Shown piece by piece: positions 26,331-34,427 of a stretch of DNA of 64,000 nucleotides (the stretch's first letter is position 1; the number at the start of each line of letters is the position of its first letter). The translations under genes and the position numbers were made by a program. The stretch lies in the NCBI GenBank assembly GCA_050018415.1, contig JBEKAB010000004.1, positions 1 through 64,000 of the forward strand. The letters run 5' to 3'. The stretch is from UBA1161 sp002311745 (GTDB taxonomy: Bacteria; Planctomycetota; Phycisphaerae; Tepidisphaerales; Tepidisphaeraceae). Below the pieces are notes generated by a model, which worked only from the letters and a program-made list of their open reading frames with translations, made no database searches and was not told where the DNA came from.

Positions 26331-28073
26331 TCAGAACGGCAATCCCGACGCGGGTAGCCGAACGGCCCCGCCGACGGCGGGGGGCCGGAATTCACGGAAA
26401 CGGCCGGATTCCCAGCAAATCCATTGCAGCGATGCGTCCTCCAGCGGCACGTTGAATTCGAACAGCACGGCAGCGGGGCGGGCGTCCCGTGTCATCTCCA
26501 CAATCGTGATCCTCATCGACGGCAGCGAGATGGTCTGGCCCGGCGTTAGAGGATGTTCGCGGCTGTAGCCAAGGCGCGAAACGGGCATGGAGAAGAACCC
26601 GGAATCGGGACGCACCAGCAGTGAATGGTCATCCGTTCGCAGGATGAGCACCGCCGTCGAGGCCGGAGCGAGAATTTGCGCGCTCCGCGGCAACGGTTCA
26701 TGATCGACGGCGCGGGTGGTGAGCAAATGAAGGATTTCCATCGGCAAGGGATGATTGACGAAGATAAGGTCGCGGCCGCGTTCTGGTTCGGACGGAAGCG
26801 CGTGGCAACTAGCCAGGAATTCGCTGCGGCCGAACGGGTAGCGCGCGATTAACGCCAGGCCGATCGGCGCCAGAACGAGATGGATGCAGACCATCAGACC
26901 GATCAATACTGCCCGGCTGGCGCGCCAAGCGAGCGGCCGTCGCCAAAACCGCGGATGGAGCGCGGCGGCGAAGAACTGCCCGAGAAGGCCCATCGCGCCC
27001 AGCCCGATGAAGACCAGGTGCCGGTTCATCGGGGTGGCCGAGCACATGGGAATCGTGGCCAGCAGCATCCCGAGTCCCCAAAATCTGGCGACGCGGCTGC
27101 GGCGAAGCAGGGGAAGGAGAACGAGGCCAACGATCGCCGCAACCATGACTCCGCCCCAGCACATGGCGGCGACGCCGCGCCCAGACAATACCAGATTGAT
27201 TTCGGCGGGGATTCCAGTCCATTGGCCAAGCATGTACAGGGGAGCTCTTTCCAGAACCATTTGAGCGAAGCGGAGGGGATGGGCGCCGGGATCGGTGTAC
27301 AATTCCTCGATTCCATTCACGCCGTAACCCTGCGCGCTCCACGCGACGCGCCAGGCGATGATGACGAGCAGATGGGGCCACAACCTCAAAAGTCCTCGCC
27401 GCCATCGACCTGGATCGAGCGTCAGGGCATAGGCGAGGAGATAGGCGGCCGCTCCGATGCCCGTTTCCGCGGACAGCAGGCTCAGTGCCAGCAGGATGGG
27501 CGATAGGATGCCCAAGGCGCGGCGTCGGTTGCGTCGCCATTGGTCGTGCGCGTAGATCGCCAGAATTCCAAACAGCCCGGCGAGGACCGCGTTGCGGTTG
27601 GCGAGAAAGGCGACGGGGATGGCGCGGGAATGGCCGATCGCGTAGAGCAGGCCGGCCAATGCGGCGGCCAGCGTCGCCCGCATGATCCGCCGGTAAAGCA
27701 GGCAGGCGCTCACGACCCACAGAGCAAACCAGAAGATGCTCTGAGCGTGCATGAGACTCGGCCTGCCGGGCCATAGGCGGTAATCGAGCATGTGCGTCAG
27801 GACCGTGATCGGCCTCCAGAAGGCGACTTTGCAGTGGGGATCGATCCACCAAGGGAGCAGGCCGATCTCGATCATGCGCCGATTGCGATGGGGATCGCCG
27901 TCAACGAAGCAGAAGGCATCGATTGGTTTGCGGCCTACCTCGGAATAGACGGGCGAGCCGGAAATGATCCATCGCTGGTAGTAATCATCCAAGCACCAGC
28001 CGACGCGGAGGGAGCCGAGCGTCAGGAGGACTCCAGTGGCAGCGACGAAGAGCGCAAAATAGCGATGCCGCAT
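26331..28073 (-). CDS. polytopic membrane protein, possible GT-C type glycosyltransferase
   Basis: 580 residues from ATG 28073; a GTG at 28124 would add 17. At least nine hydrophobic segments spread over residues 1-400 (for example YFALFVAATGVLLTL and LLVIIAW), then a soluble C-terminal domain of about 180 residues. An early luminal acidic pair occurs in GWCLDDYYQRW, in the position where GT-C enzymes have their catalytic Asp residues. Similar proteins are common in planctomycetes as membrane glycosyltransferase-like or dolichyl-phosphate-mannose mannosyltransferase-like. Function is inferred; no close family was recognised. Its stop abuts the broken DUF5131 gene. Confidence 0.68.
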   Translation of the reverse strand: MRHRYFALFVAATGVLLTLGSLRVGWCLDDYYQRWIISGSPVYSEVGRKPIDAFCFVDGDPHRNRRMIEIGLLPWWIDPHCKVAFWRPITVLTHMLDYRLWPGRPSLMHAQSIFWFALWVVSACLLYRRIMRATLAAALAGLLYAIGHSRAIPVAFLANRNAVLAGLFGILAIYAHDQWRRNRRRALGILSPILLALSLLSAETGIGAAAYLLAYALTLDPGRWRRGLLRLWPHLLVIIAWRVAWSAQGYGVNGIEELYTDPGAHPLRFAQMVLERAPLYMLGQWTGIPAEINLVLSGRGVAAMCWGGVMVAAIVGLVLLPLLRRSRVARFWGLGMLLATIPMCSATPMNRHLVFIGLGAMGLLGQFFAAALHPRFWRRPLAWRASRAVLIGLMVCIHLVLAPIGLALIARYPFGRSEFLASCHALPSEPERGRDLIFVNHPLPMEILHLLTTRAVDHEPLPRSAQILAPASTAVLILRTDDHSLLVRPDSGFFSMPVSRLGYSREHPLTPGQTISLPSMRITIVEMTRDARPAAVLFEFNVPLEDASLQWICWESGRFREFRPPAVGGAVRLPASGLPF

Positions 28074-28151
28074 TCTTACAGAGCCTAAGCTCCTCGCCGA
28101 TTGCCGTACAGAGCGAGTTGCCACGCGGGAGATCGCTTTTTACCCGCGTCG

Positions 28152-28250
28152 TGGGAAGTGTTGCTCAAGGTTCTGCCGCACAATCTGATGCTGGCCTCCG
28201 CCGTGCTGCCGTAGCTGTTCGACGGAGCAACTCCCGCCCCTTTGAATTTT
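28152..28250 (+). repeat. dispersed relic C of the transposase-like repeat
   Basis: Plus-strand translation gives VLLKVLPHNLMLASAVLP, an in-frame TAG, then LFDGATPAPLNF. The DNA end GCCCCTTTGAATTTT is nearly identical to the end of relic A (ACCCCTTTGAATTTC). A 7-base inverted repeat (ACGCGGG at 28123-28129 with CCCGCGT at 28143-28149) lies just before it. The internal stop and lack of a full gene mark it as a remnant. Confidence 0.5.
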
Positions 28251-28298
28251 CCAAAGCGACTAGCTGGAGAAGGGAAATGGGTGCCCGTCCCTGGTTTG

Positions 28299-28874
28299 TC
28301 AGGCGATTTGTCGAGCCTGCCTCCAAAACTCCAGTTCCCTGTCCAGAAGGCGCTCGATGTAAACCGCGTCTCGCGGGACAGGTATCAGTAATTCAGGGTT
28401 GCCAGGCCAATAACACCAAAAATCGAGCGAATCCAGGCCAGTTACGGCCAAGATATGCTGTGTCTGCCCGTAATAATAATCTGGGACCGAGTCATCTTGC
28501 GAGGCCATCTGATAAACCCGATTACCGCATTTGATTTCGACTACAGCGTCGCCGTTGACGGTAAGACCGTCGACGCTGGCGCGGAGCCAATCGTATCTCG
28601 TACTCTGAAGGCAAGCAGGCCACACCTGCCTGCCAGTCTTGGCCATGTAGCGCCTCCGAGCTTCCGGCTCGAGTTGGGTGCCGCGCGCCATAGCTTCGTT
28701 CTCGCCGCGGTCTATTGCCGGTCCGCGCTTCTCGTGCAGTAATTGTGCCGCATCCTTGAAGGGGTTCTCTCCCATGATGGTCGAGGCGTCGGATGCTCCG
28801 ATTCCGTTGTGGCGCCACTCGTGCCATGCCGGTGTTCCCTGCTCAAGCCCAACGATGATATAGTTAGTGCTCAT
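28299..28874 (-). CDS. YqaJ-type viral recombinase/exonuclease
   Basis: 191 residues, complete PD-(D/E)xK nuclease domain: GTPAWHEWRHNGIGASDAS at the N-terminus, RGTQLEPEARRRY, SVDGL, then the catalytic VVEIKCG and YYYGQTQHILAVTG. These are the motifs of the YqaJ family, phage exonucleases that work with a single-strand annealing protein. No annealase (RecT/Bet) or other phage gene lies beside it. It may be a survivor of a lost prophage, next to the DUF5131 fragment. Confidence 0.88.
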   Translation of the reverse strand: MSTNYIIVGLEQGTPAWHEWRHNGIGASDASTIMGENPFKDAAQLLHEKRGPAIDRGENEAMARGTQLEPEARRRYMAKTGRQVWPACLQSTRYDWLRASVDGLTVNGDAVVEIKCGNRVYQMASQDDSVPDYYYGQTQHILAVTGLDSLDFWCYWPGNPELLIPVPRDAVYIERLLDRELEFWRQARQIA

Positions 28875-28932
28875 TTATTTTCGTCTTGGCTACCTACAGG
28901 AACACCAAACGAATGGCGCTCTGTCGGCAGAA

Positions 28933-28980
28933 CGAAGAAAACGGGACAAACGAAGAAAACGGACGAAGAAAACGGGACAG
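28933..28980. repeat. short tandem repeat of CGAAGAAAACGGGA
   Basis: Three successive copies beginning CGAAGAAAACGG at 28933, 28951 and 28964 with units of 18, 13 and about 17 bases. It lies in the non-coding gap 28875-29146, between the YqaJ gene and the small metal-site protein gene. Confidence 0.6.
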
Positions 28981-29077
28981 GTCCAATAGGACGATTACAT
29001 TTGCGAAACAAGTCCCGATCCGACAGTGTTCTCCGCGATCTCTCTTTGAGCCTGAGCCTCCCCTCGACGCGCTCGTG

Positions 29078-29096
29078 GCCTGAGCTTGTCGAAGGC
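29078..29096. repeat. REP-like GCCTGAGCTTGTCGAAGGC element
   Basis: The sequence GCCTGAGCTTGTCGAAGGC has short inverted ends (GCCT/AGGC) and resembles the CTTCGACAAGCTCAGG motif dispersed between genes in many bacterial genomes. Only one copy was seen in this window. Confidence 0.4.
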
Positions 29097-29146
29097 AGAG
29101 CCGAAGGCCGCGCCCTCGGCGGTGAATCATCCGGCCCGACGGACCG

Positions 29147-29494
29147 CTACTTAACGCCAAATTTCGCCGGATCGGCCGCTACGGCCTTGGCGTATTTGGC
29201 CGGGTCCTTCTCGAAGTCTTTGTGGCAGTCAGGACAACACAGGTGATACACCTTGCCATCGTAGACTTCGACGATATTTGAATCACCCACCTTGTCGCCG
29301 CTGACGGGGCAGACGGTGTTGCGCAAATCAACTGCCGCCGACGGCTGCGTCGCCGGCTGGGTGGCGGGTGGGGACGGCGGCGCCATGTTCATCCCCGCCA
29401 TATCATCAGCCACGGCGAACCCGGCGAACCCGGCCAGCCCGGCCAGACCCAGCCCCACGGCCACGGACAGAAGAACCAACGTTCTGCGGCGCAT
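29147..29494 (-). CDS. small exported protein with YHS/TRASH-like metal-binding domain
   Basis: 115 residues from ATG 29494 (GGAG seven bases upstream; ATG 29506 is also possible). A signal peptide of about 30 residues ends near FAVADD, then a Met- and Pro-rich linker (MAGMNMAPP), and a C-terminal domain with CPVSGDKV, then YHLCCPDCHKDFEKDPAKYA. The Cys pattern and the DPAKYA ending are those of YHS/TRASH-like heavy-metal sensing or binding domains. Likely periplasmic copper or other metal binding. Stands alone between non-coding gaps. Confidence 0.8.
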   Translation of the reverse strand: MRRRTLVLLSVAVGLGLAGLAGFAGFAVADDMAGMNMAPPSPPATQPATQPSAAVDLRNTVCPVSGDKVGDSNIVEVYDGKVYHLCCPDCHKDFEKDPAKYAKAVAADPAKFGVK

Positions 29495-29506
29495 ACACTG
29501 CTCCAT

Positions 29507-30096
29507 TTCATTTCGTCCAAGAACTACGACACCAGCTTATCCGCGCTGGTCAAAACTGCACCACTGATCGACTGACACAAATTGGCCTCCGTGCTTGTTT
29601 CCGTCCATTGTTCTACTGTTCTACTGTTCCACTGCTCTCGCGCAGCGCGTGAAGGTTTTTCAGATTGTTCTCGTAACCCAAATCCAATCAACAGCTTACG
29701 CTAACGTCGGCCGATTTGTCGCGCTCGCCATAGCGCGCAATCTATTGCCTTCAATACATTTATGCCAATAAAAAGGGGGTCAGGACCCCTTTTGTGAACG
29801 TAACCAGAATAAATACAATAGGTTATGCGTTTTTAGGCCCCTTGTCGCCATTTGCCCTGGATCGCAATTCATTGCCACAAATATGGTTACGCGGCAGCAG
29901 CCTCGCCCAATCCTAGTCCGTTTCCGGACATGGGGGGAAAGGAATCCTTTTTTCAATCCACATAAAAATGGCACACAACTGCCCATCTGGGCCAAGGTTG
30001 CGAGCTTTTTCTTCAGGGACAGCAAAAGTGCACACTGCGCACAAGTCCTGTTCCTGCCGTGCGATGTGACATGGGCGACACCGCGCAATACACGCA
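29507..30096. other. 590-base gap with hairpin and relic sequence
   Basis: No convincing gene. Near 29531-29564 the sequence GACACCAGCTTATCCGC and following bases resembles 25929-25962 (GACAGCAGCTTATCCGC), a second hint of shared mobile-element debris. A perfect 8-base hairpin lies at 29771-29793. A minus-strand open frame at 29780-30181 runs through this hairpin and into gmd and has no protein character. Confidence 0.45.
29771..29793. terminator. hairpin AAAAGGGG/CCCCTTTT, possible bidirectional terminator or dispersed palindrome
   Basis: AAAAGGGG at 29771-29778, seven-base loop GTCAGGA, CCCCTTTT at 29786-29793. With A's on one side and T's on the other it could terminate in both directions, including gmd transcription from the right. 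The GGGTCAGGACCCC core is also of the kind found in dispersed palindromic repeats. Confidence 0.45.
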
Positions 30097-31080
30097 TTAG
30101 GCGGGCAGAGCTTTGTGATATTCCATGTCCGCGTCCACCATTTCGCGAACCAGCTCCTGGAACGAAATCTTGCTGGACCATTTCAGGACACGGCGGGCCT
30201 TGGCGGCGTCGCCTTGAAGCTGGCTGATCTCCGTGGGGCGGAATACCTGCTCGTCCAATGTCACGTGGTTGCGGTAGTCCAGGCCCACGTGGCTGAAGGC
30301 GATCTCGGCAAATTCTCGCACGCTGTGCGTCTGGCCCGTGGCGATCACGAACTCGTCCGGCTTCTCCTGCTGCATGATCAGGTGCATCGCCCGCACGTAT
30401 TCCTTGGCGTGGCCCCAGTCGCGCCGCGCGTCGAGGTTGCCTAGTTTCAGTTGCTTGGCCTGACCCAGCTTGATCTTGGCCGCGTGCGAAGTGATCTTGC
30501 GGGTGACGAATTCGAAGCCGCGGCGCGGGCTTTCGTGATTAAACAGGATGCCGCTGCATCCGTAGAGGTGGTAGGCTTCGCGGTAGTTTTGCGTCAGGTG
30601 AAAGCCGGCGACCTTGGAGATGCCGTAGGCCGAGCGCGGGTGAAACGGCGTGCCTTCGTTTTGCGGGCTGACGCCGCATTCCCCGAACATCTCGCTCGTT
30701 CCGGCGAAATAAAAACGGGCCTGCGGCGCCGCGTCGCGCACCGCCGACAGCATGTAATGCGTGCCGTTGATGTTCGTGTTCAGCGTCGCGAATTCATCCT
30801 CAAACGTATCGCTCACGAAGCTCTGGGCGGCCAGGTGGTACACCTCGTCCGGTCGGATCGTCGTCATCATCCGGTAGATGCTGGGATAGCTTTCCAGCGA
30901 AGCGGCATGGATATGCAGCTGGCCCAGGGCTCGCTTCAGCCGCCACAGGCGATGCGCCGGGTCTTCGATGGCGACGCGGCGGACGATGCCGTGCACTTCG
31001 TAGCCCAACTCCAGCAGGTATTCGGCCAGATATGACCCGTCCTGCCCGGTGATGCCGCTGATCAACGCCTTGCGTTTCAT
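30097..31080 (-). CDS. gmd: GDP-mannose 4,6-dehydratase
   Basis: 327 residues from ATG 31080 with GGGAG nine bases upstream. Extended SDR: NADP-binding GITGQDGSYLAEYLLE, substrate segment FYFAGTSEMFGE, catalytic YxxxK in RSAYGISKVAG, and the Gmd signature ILFNHESPRRGFEFVTRKI. Converts GDP-mannose to GDP-4-keto-6-deoxymannose, the branch point to GDP-fucose, GDP-rhamnose or GDP-perosamine. No GDP-fucose synthase or reductase is visible in the window. Last gene of the minus-strand second polysaccharide cluster, 13 bases after the GT4-GT2 gene. Confidence 0.95.
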   Translation of the reverse strand: MKRKALISGITGQDGSYLAEYLLELGYEVHGIVRRVAIEDPAHRLWRLKRALGQLHIHAASLESYPSIYRMMTTIRPDEVYHLAAQSFVSDTFEDEFATLNTNINGTHYMLSAVRDAAPQARFYFAGTSEMFGECGVSPQNEGTPFHPRSAYGISKVAGFHLTQNYREAYHLYGCSGILFNHESPRRGFEFVTRKITSHAAKIKLGQAKQLKLGNLDARRDWGHAKEYVRAMHLIMQQEKPDEFVIATGQTHSVREFAEIAFSHVGLDYRNHVTLDEQVFRPTEISQLQGDAAKARRVLKWSSKISFQELVREMVDADMEYHKALPA

Positions 31081-31093
31081 TAAAGTTGACTCC

Positions 31094-33478
31094 CTAGGCC
31101 AGGTCATCCTCGCCGAACAGGTTGGTTTCGGTGACCAGGAACGCCAATTTTCGCTTGGCCGAATCGACGGTGTGGCCGGAGAAATGGAATTTCAATTCCA
31201 CCGGCTCATCGTGATCGAGGGTGATGTCCTCGCCGATGGCCTGGACGGTGCCGCCGCGCAGACGGTATTCCCGCAGCACGTCTTGATTGATCTGGACGGT
31301 GACGCGCATGTCCATCGGCGCCCGGCCGATGTGCCGCAGCCTTTGGCCCGAGGCCTTTGGATGCACGATGATTCGCGAGTGGGGATGCATCCAGTTGTCT
31401 GAAAAGAAGCCGCTGACTTTCGGCCGGGTCAGCGTGGACTTAAGGGCGCGCAGGCCGCGGGCGAGGGTGCCGCCGGCCAGGGGGAGCTTCGCCGCCTGGC
31501 CGATGGCGCCGCCGAGCATCTGCGTGGTCCATTGCCTGGATCCACGGAGCTTGTATTCAAAGACTTTGTGATGCACCCAGGCCATGGGGACGTACGCATG
31601 GGGAATCCACTTAAAGAAGCGGGGCCAACCCTGCGGGCTTTCGGTGACCAGGTGATGCCACAAGCCCAGAAAATAGTTGTAGTCGACGAATCCGGCGTTT
31701 TTGAGGCTGACGGCGAAGATTTCCCGGTAAAAGCGGCGACGGATGGCCAGAGTTTTGGCATCCGCATGCAGGCGCGAGCAGGCCAGCACGTCGTGGATGT
31801 GCTGGATGCGTCCGCCGGCGCGGTCGATCCTCAGCCAGTAATCAAAGTCCAGGGCGCAGTGCAGCGCCGGGTCGAGCCCTCCAACCAATCGAACGACCCG
31901 CGCGCGCCAGAACGCCGCCGGCTGGCAGATGCAGCAGTCGCGGACGAGCCTGCGGAAGTTGTACTCATCGGTGCGGTACATGCCGATGTCGTTGCCGTCG
32001 GCGTCGATGTAGTTGGCGCGTCCGTAGACCAGGTCACAGTCGAAGTGATCGCGGAAATGCGCCACCGCCCGCTCCACGGCGCCGGGCAGGTACAGGTCGT
32101 CGGAATTCAAGAAAGCCAGGATGTCGCCCTTGGCCAGGGCCATGCCTTTGTTGATGGCGTCGCTTTGGCCCTTGTCCTTTTGGGACTTCCAGAAGAAACG
32201 GTCGCCGTAAGACTTGAGGATGTTCACCGAATCGTCGGAGGAGCCGCCGTCGATCACGATGTACTGGATGTGCGGATAGGCCTGAGCTAGGACGCTGTCG
32301 ATGGTTGCCTTGAGGAATCGGCCCTGGTTGAAGGAGGGGGTGACGATGCTGACCAGCGGCGGCTGCGTGACGCGGATGGAGCTGCGCCGGCCCGCGCCGG
32401 CGGTGTGCCGGCAGGCTTCCATGAAGCCGGCGGCGGCCGCCTCCCAGGTGTAGTGTGGTAGCCGCGTTTTGCCGCGCTGGATCAGTTCCTGTCGCGTTGT
32501 GCAGTCGCACAGGATGCGTTGCATCAACTGGGCGATGGCCTCCACGTCAGTGGGGTCGCAACTGAGGGCCGCGTCGCCGCCGACTTCCGGCAGGCTGGTA
32601 GTGTTGGCGCAGATCACGGGCGTGCCGGCGGCAAAAGCCTCCAGCAGGGGAATGCCGAATCCCTCGTGCAGCGAGAAAAACGTCAGCGCCTTGGCCCGGG
32701 CCATCAGCGCCTGCATCACCGGCTCGCGCACGTAGCCCAGGTGGGTCACCGGCAAGCCCGCAAACTCGTCCCGCAACGGGTCCCACCCTTGCGGATGGCC
32801 GGTGAAAATCATCCGCATCGTGCGCCCGCTGCGCTGGAGAAATCGATCCAGCGCCTGCAGAACCCGCCGGTGATTTTTATGCGGCCAGAGGTTGGCCGGG
32901 TACAGGAAAAAGTCCTCTTTGGGGATCAGCGCCTCTTCCTCCGGGCGCAGGGCGCCGGGCAGTTCGTGCCCCAGCGTCAAGGCAGGAGCGGAAAGAAAAA
33001 CGTCGCGGCAAAGAGCCCACGGGTGCTCGAGGATCGTGCCGCGCACGTACTGGGTGAACGCCACCAGCGCCGCGGCGCGCATCAGCGCCCGGTTGAACGC
33101 CAACCGGCGCAAGCGCAGCACCTCCGGGGTGTAGAACTCGGGATACACGTCGTGCTGCAAGTCGGGAATCAGCACGATCTGCTTCTCCCACGGCGCGTTT
33201 AAGGGCGCTTCCATGGGATACGAGCGGAACAGCACGTCGATGGCCCCCGTGGCCGCGGCCTCGTCGATGCGCTGGTAAAAACGGAACCCCGGGATGGTCT
33301 CAATCGTCACGTTTGCCGGAGCCTGGCCGATCACCGATCGGCTGAAGATCGTGCAGAAGACGACGAACTGATCCTGTGGATTCTGCGCAAAGGCCGCGCG
33401 CAGCATTCCCTGCAAGTATTGGGCGATGCCCCCGCTGGCGCCGAACGTCACGGCCCTCAGATCAATGCCGATTTTCAT
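31094..33478 (-). CDS. bifunctional GT4-GT2 glycosyltransferase with C-terminal beta domain
   Basis: 794 residues with three parts. Residues 1-370 are a GT4 enzyme: MKIGIDLRAVTFGASGGIAQ, PANLWPHKNHRRVLQALD, SLHEGFGIPLLEAFAAGTPV. Residues about 375-640 are a GT2 enzyme: LVSIVTPSFNQGRFLKATI, VIDGGSSDDSV, FLNSDDLYLPG. The last 100 or so residues are beta-rich without known motifs (RLRHIGRAPMDMRVTV). Two sugar transfers by one polypeptide suggest a fixed disaccharide step in the repeat unit. Overlaps the upstream GT2 gene by 17 bases. Confidence 0.9.
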   Translation of the reverse strand: MKIGIDLRAVTFGASGGIAQYLQGMLRAAFAQNPQDQFVVFCTIFSRSVIGQAPANVTIETIPGFRFYQRIDEAAATGAIDVLFRSYPMEAPLNAPWEKQIVLIPDLQHDVYPEFYTPEVLRLRRLAFNRALMRAAALVAFTQYVRGTILEHPWALCRDVFLSAPALTLGHELPGALRPEEEALIPKEDFFLYPANLWPHKNHRRVLQALDRFLQRSGRTMRMIFTGHPQGWDPLRDEFAGLPVTHLGYVREPVMQALMARAKALTFFSLHEGFGIPLLEAFAAGTPVICANTTSLPEVGGDAALSCDPTDVEAIAQLMQRILCDCTTRQELIQRGKTRLPHYTWEAAAAGFMEACRHTAGAGRRSSIRVTQPPLVSIVTPSFNQGRFLKATIDSVLAQAYPHIQYIVIDGGSSDDSVNILKSYGDRFFWKSQKDKGQSDAINKGMALAKGDILAFLNSDDLYLPGAVERAVAHFRDHFDCDLVYGRANYIDADGNDIGMYRTDEYNFRRLVRDCCICQPAAFWRARVVRLVGGLDPALHCALDFDYWLRIDRAGGRIQHIHDVLACSRLHADAKTLAIRRRFYREIFAVSLKNAGFVDYNYFLGLWHHLVTESPQGWPRFFKWIPHAYVPMAWVHHKVFEYKLRGSRQWTTQMLGGAIGQAAKLPLAGGTLARGLRALKSTLTRPKVSGFFSDNWMHPHSRIIVHPKASGQRLRHIGRAPMDMRVTVQINQDVLREYRLRGGTVQAIGEDITLDHDEPVELKFHFSGHTVDSAKRKLAFLVTETNLFGEDDLA

Positions 33479-34427
33479 CGCTCTTGCCCCTACACGGGAC
33501 GTCCATCATCGTCGACGGCTTCATGTTCGCGGCAGGCGTCGTCGCCCCGGATTTCACCGGATTCCCTTCCGCATCCGCTCCCCATCGCGCCAACAGCGCC
33601 GACGTGCTGGCCCAGAATTGGCACACGTTGTCGCGGTACGATTCCGGGAACACCTCGGGGTGTTGCTTGACGAGCCGATAAAACTCATCCAGAAGATAAC
33701 ACATCGAGCCGGGCGTCATAGGGAAGTCGGTGTATTTTTCCGCGATTTTCCGGATCGCTTCGATGCGGTCGAAGGAGCCGGCCAGGGTCTTGGTCTGGGG
33801 ATGCTCGCGCGCCGCCGCCAGGGTCTGCTCGATGGCCACCGGCGGCGCGATCGCCGACAGCCGCATCCACAACTCGCTGTCCATCGCGTATTGCAGGGAG
33901 GTGTCGAGGTAGCCGGCGGTCTCCAAGTGCTTGCGGTTGATGAAGGTGGCCGGCTGCGGAATGTAATTCAGCCCATAGGTCAGCGCCTCGCGGTTGAACA
34001 GCAGCCGCGGCGCCGAAACATAATGCCGCTTACGCTGGCCCGATTCATCCACCCAAACGCAGCGTCCGTACCAGAACGACGCCTGTGGCGCCTGGCGGTA
34101 CGCCCCAGCCGCGGAAGCCAGGGCGCCCGGCAGGAGCAGGTCGTCCGAATTCAGCCACGCCACGATCGGCCCGGTGGCCCGCCGGAATCCCTTGTTGATC
34201 GCGTCGCTTTGTCCCTTGTCCTTTTCGCTGACCCACCACGCCAGCCGTTTTTCGTGGGCGCGGATCACGTCGAGCGACTCGTCCGTCGAACCGCCGTCCA
34301 CCACCATATATTCGAAATTGGGATAATCCTGATCCAGCACCGAGCGCATGCACGCGTCAAGATATCGCCCCTGATTGAACGAGGGCGTCACCACGCTGAT
34401 CCTGGGCTGCGAGTCGTTGGCCATCAT
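33462..34427 (-). CDS. family 2 glycosyltransferase
   Basis: 321 residues starting at ATG 34427, which overlaps the stop of the coiled-coil methyltransferase gene as ATGA. GT2 motifs RISVVTPSFNQGRYLDACM, VVDGGSTDESL, DKGQSDAINKGF, WLNSDDLLLPG. It is closely similar in pattern to the GT2 half of the next gene, suggesting an origin by duplication. Cytoplasmic, donor unknown. Translationally coupled on both sides, so made with the methyltransferase and the GT4-GT2 protein. Confidence 0.93.
   Translation of the reverse strand: MMANDSQPRISVVTPSFNQGRYLDACMRSVLDQDYPNFEYMVVDGGSTDESLDVIRAHEKRLAWWVSEKDKGQSDAINKGFRRATGPIVAWLNSDDLLLPGALASAAGAYRQAPQASFWYGRCVWVDESGQRKRHYVSAPRLLFNREALTYGLNYIPQPATFINRKHLETAGYLDTSLQYAMDSELWMRLSAIAPPVAIEQTLAAAREHPQTKTLAGSFDRIEAIRKIAEKYTDFPMTPGSMCYLLDEFYRLVKQHPEVFPESYRDNVCQFWASTSALLARWGADAEGNPVKSGATTPAANMKPSTMMDVPCRGKSDENRH

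Noticed and set aside
29780..30181. Minus-strand open frame of 133 codons
   Set aside because: Runs through a hairpin and overlaps the 3' end of gmd; no start signal or protein-like composition.
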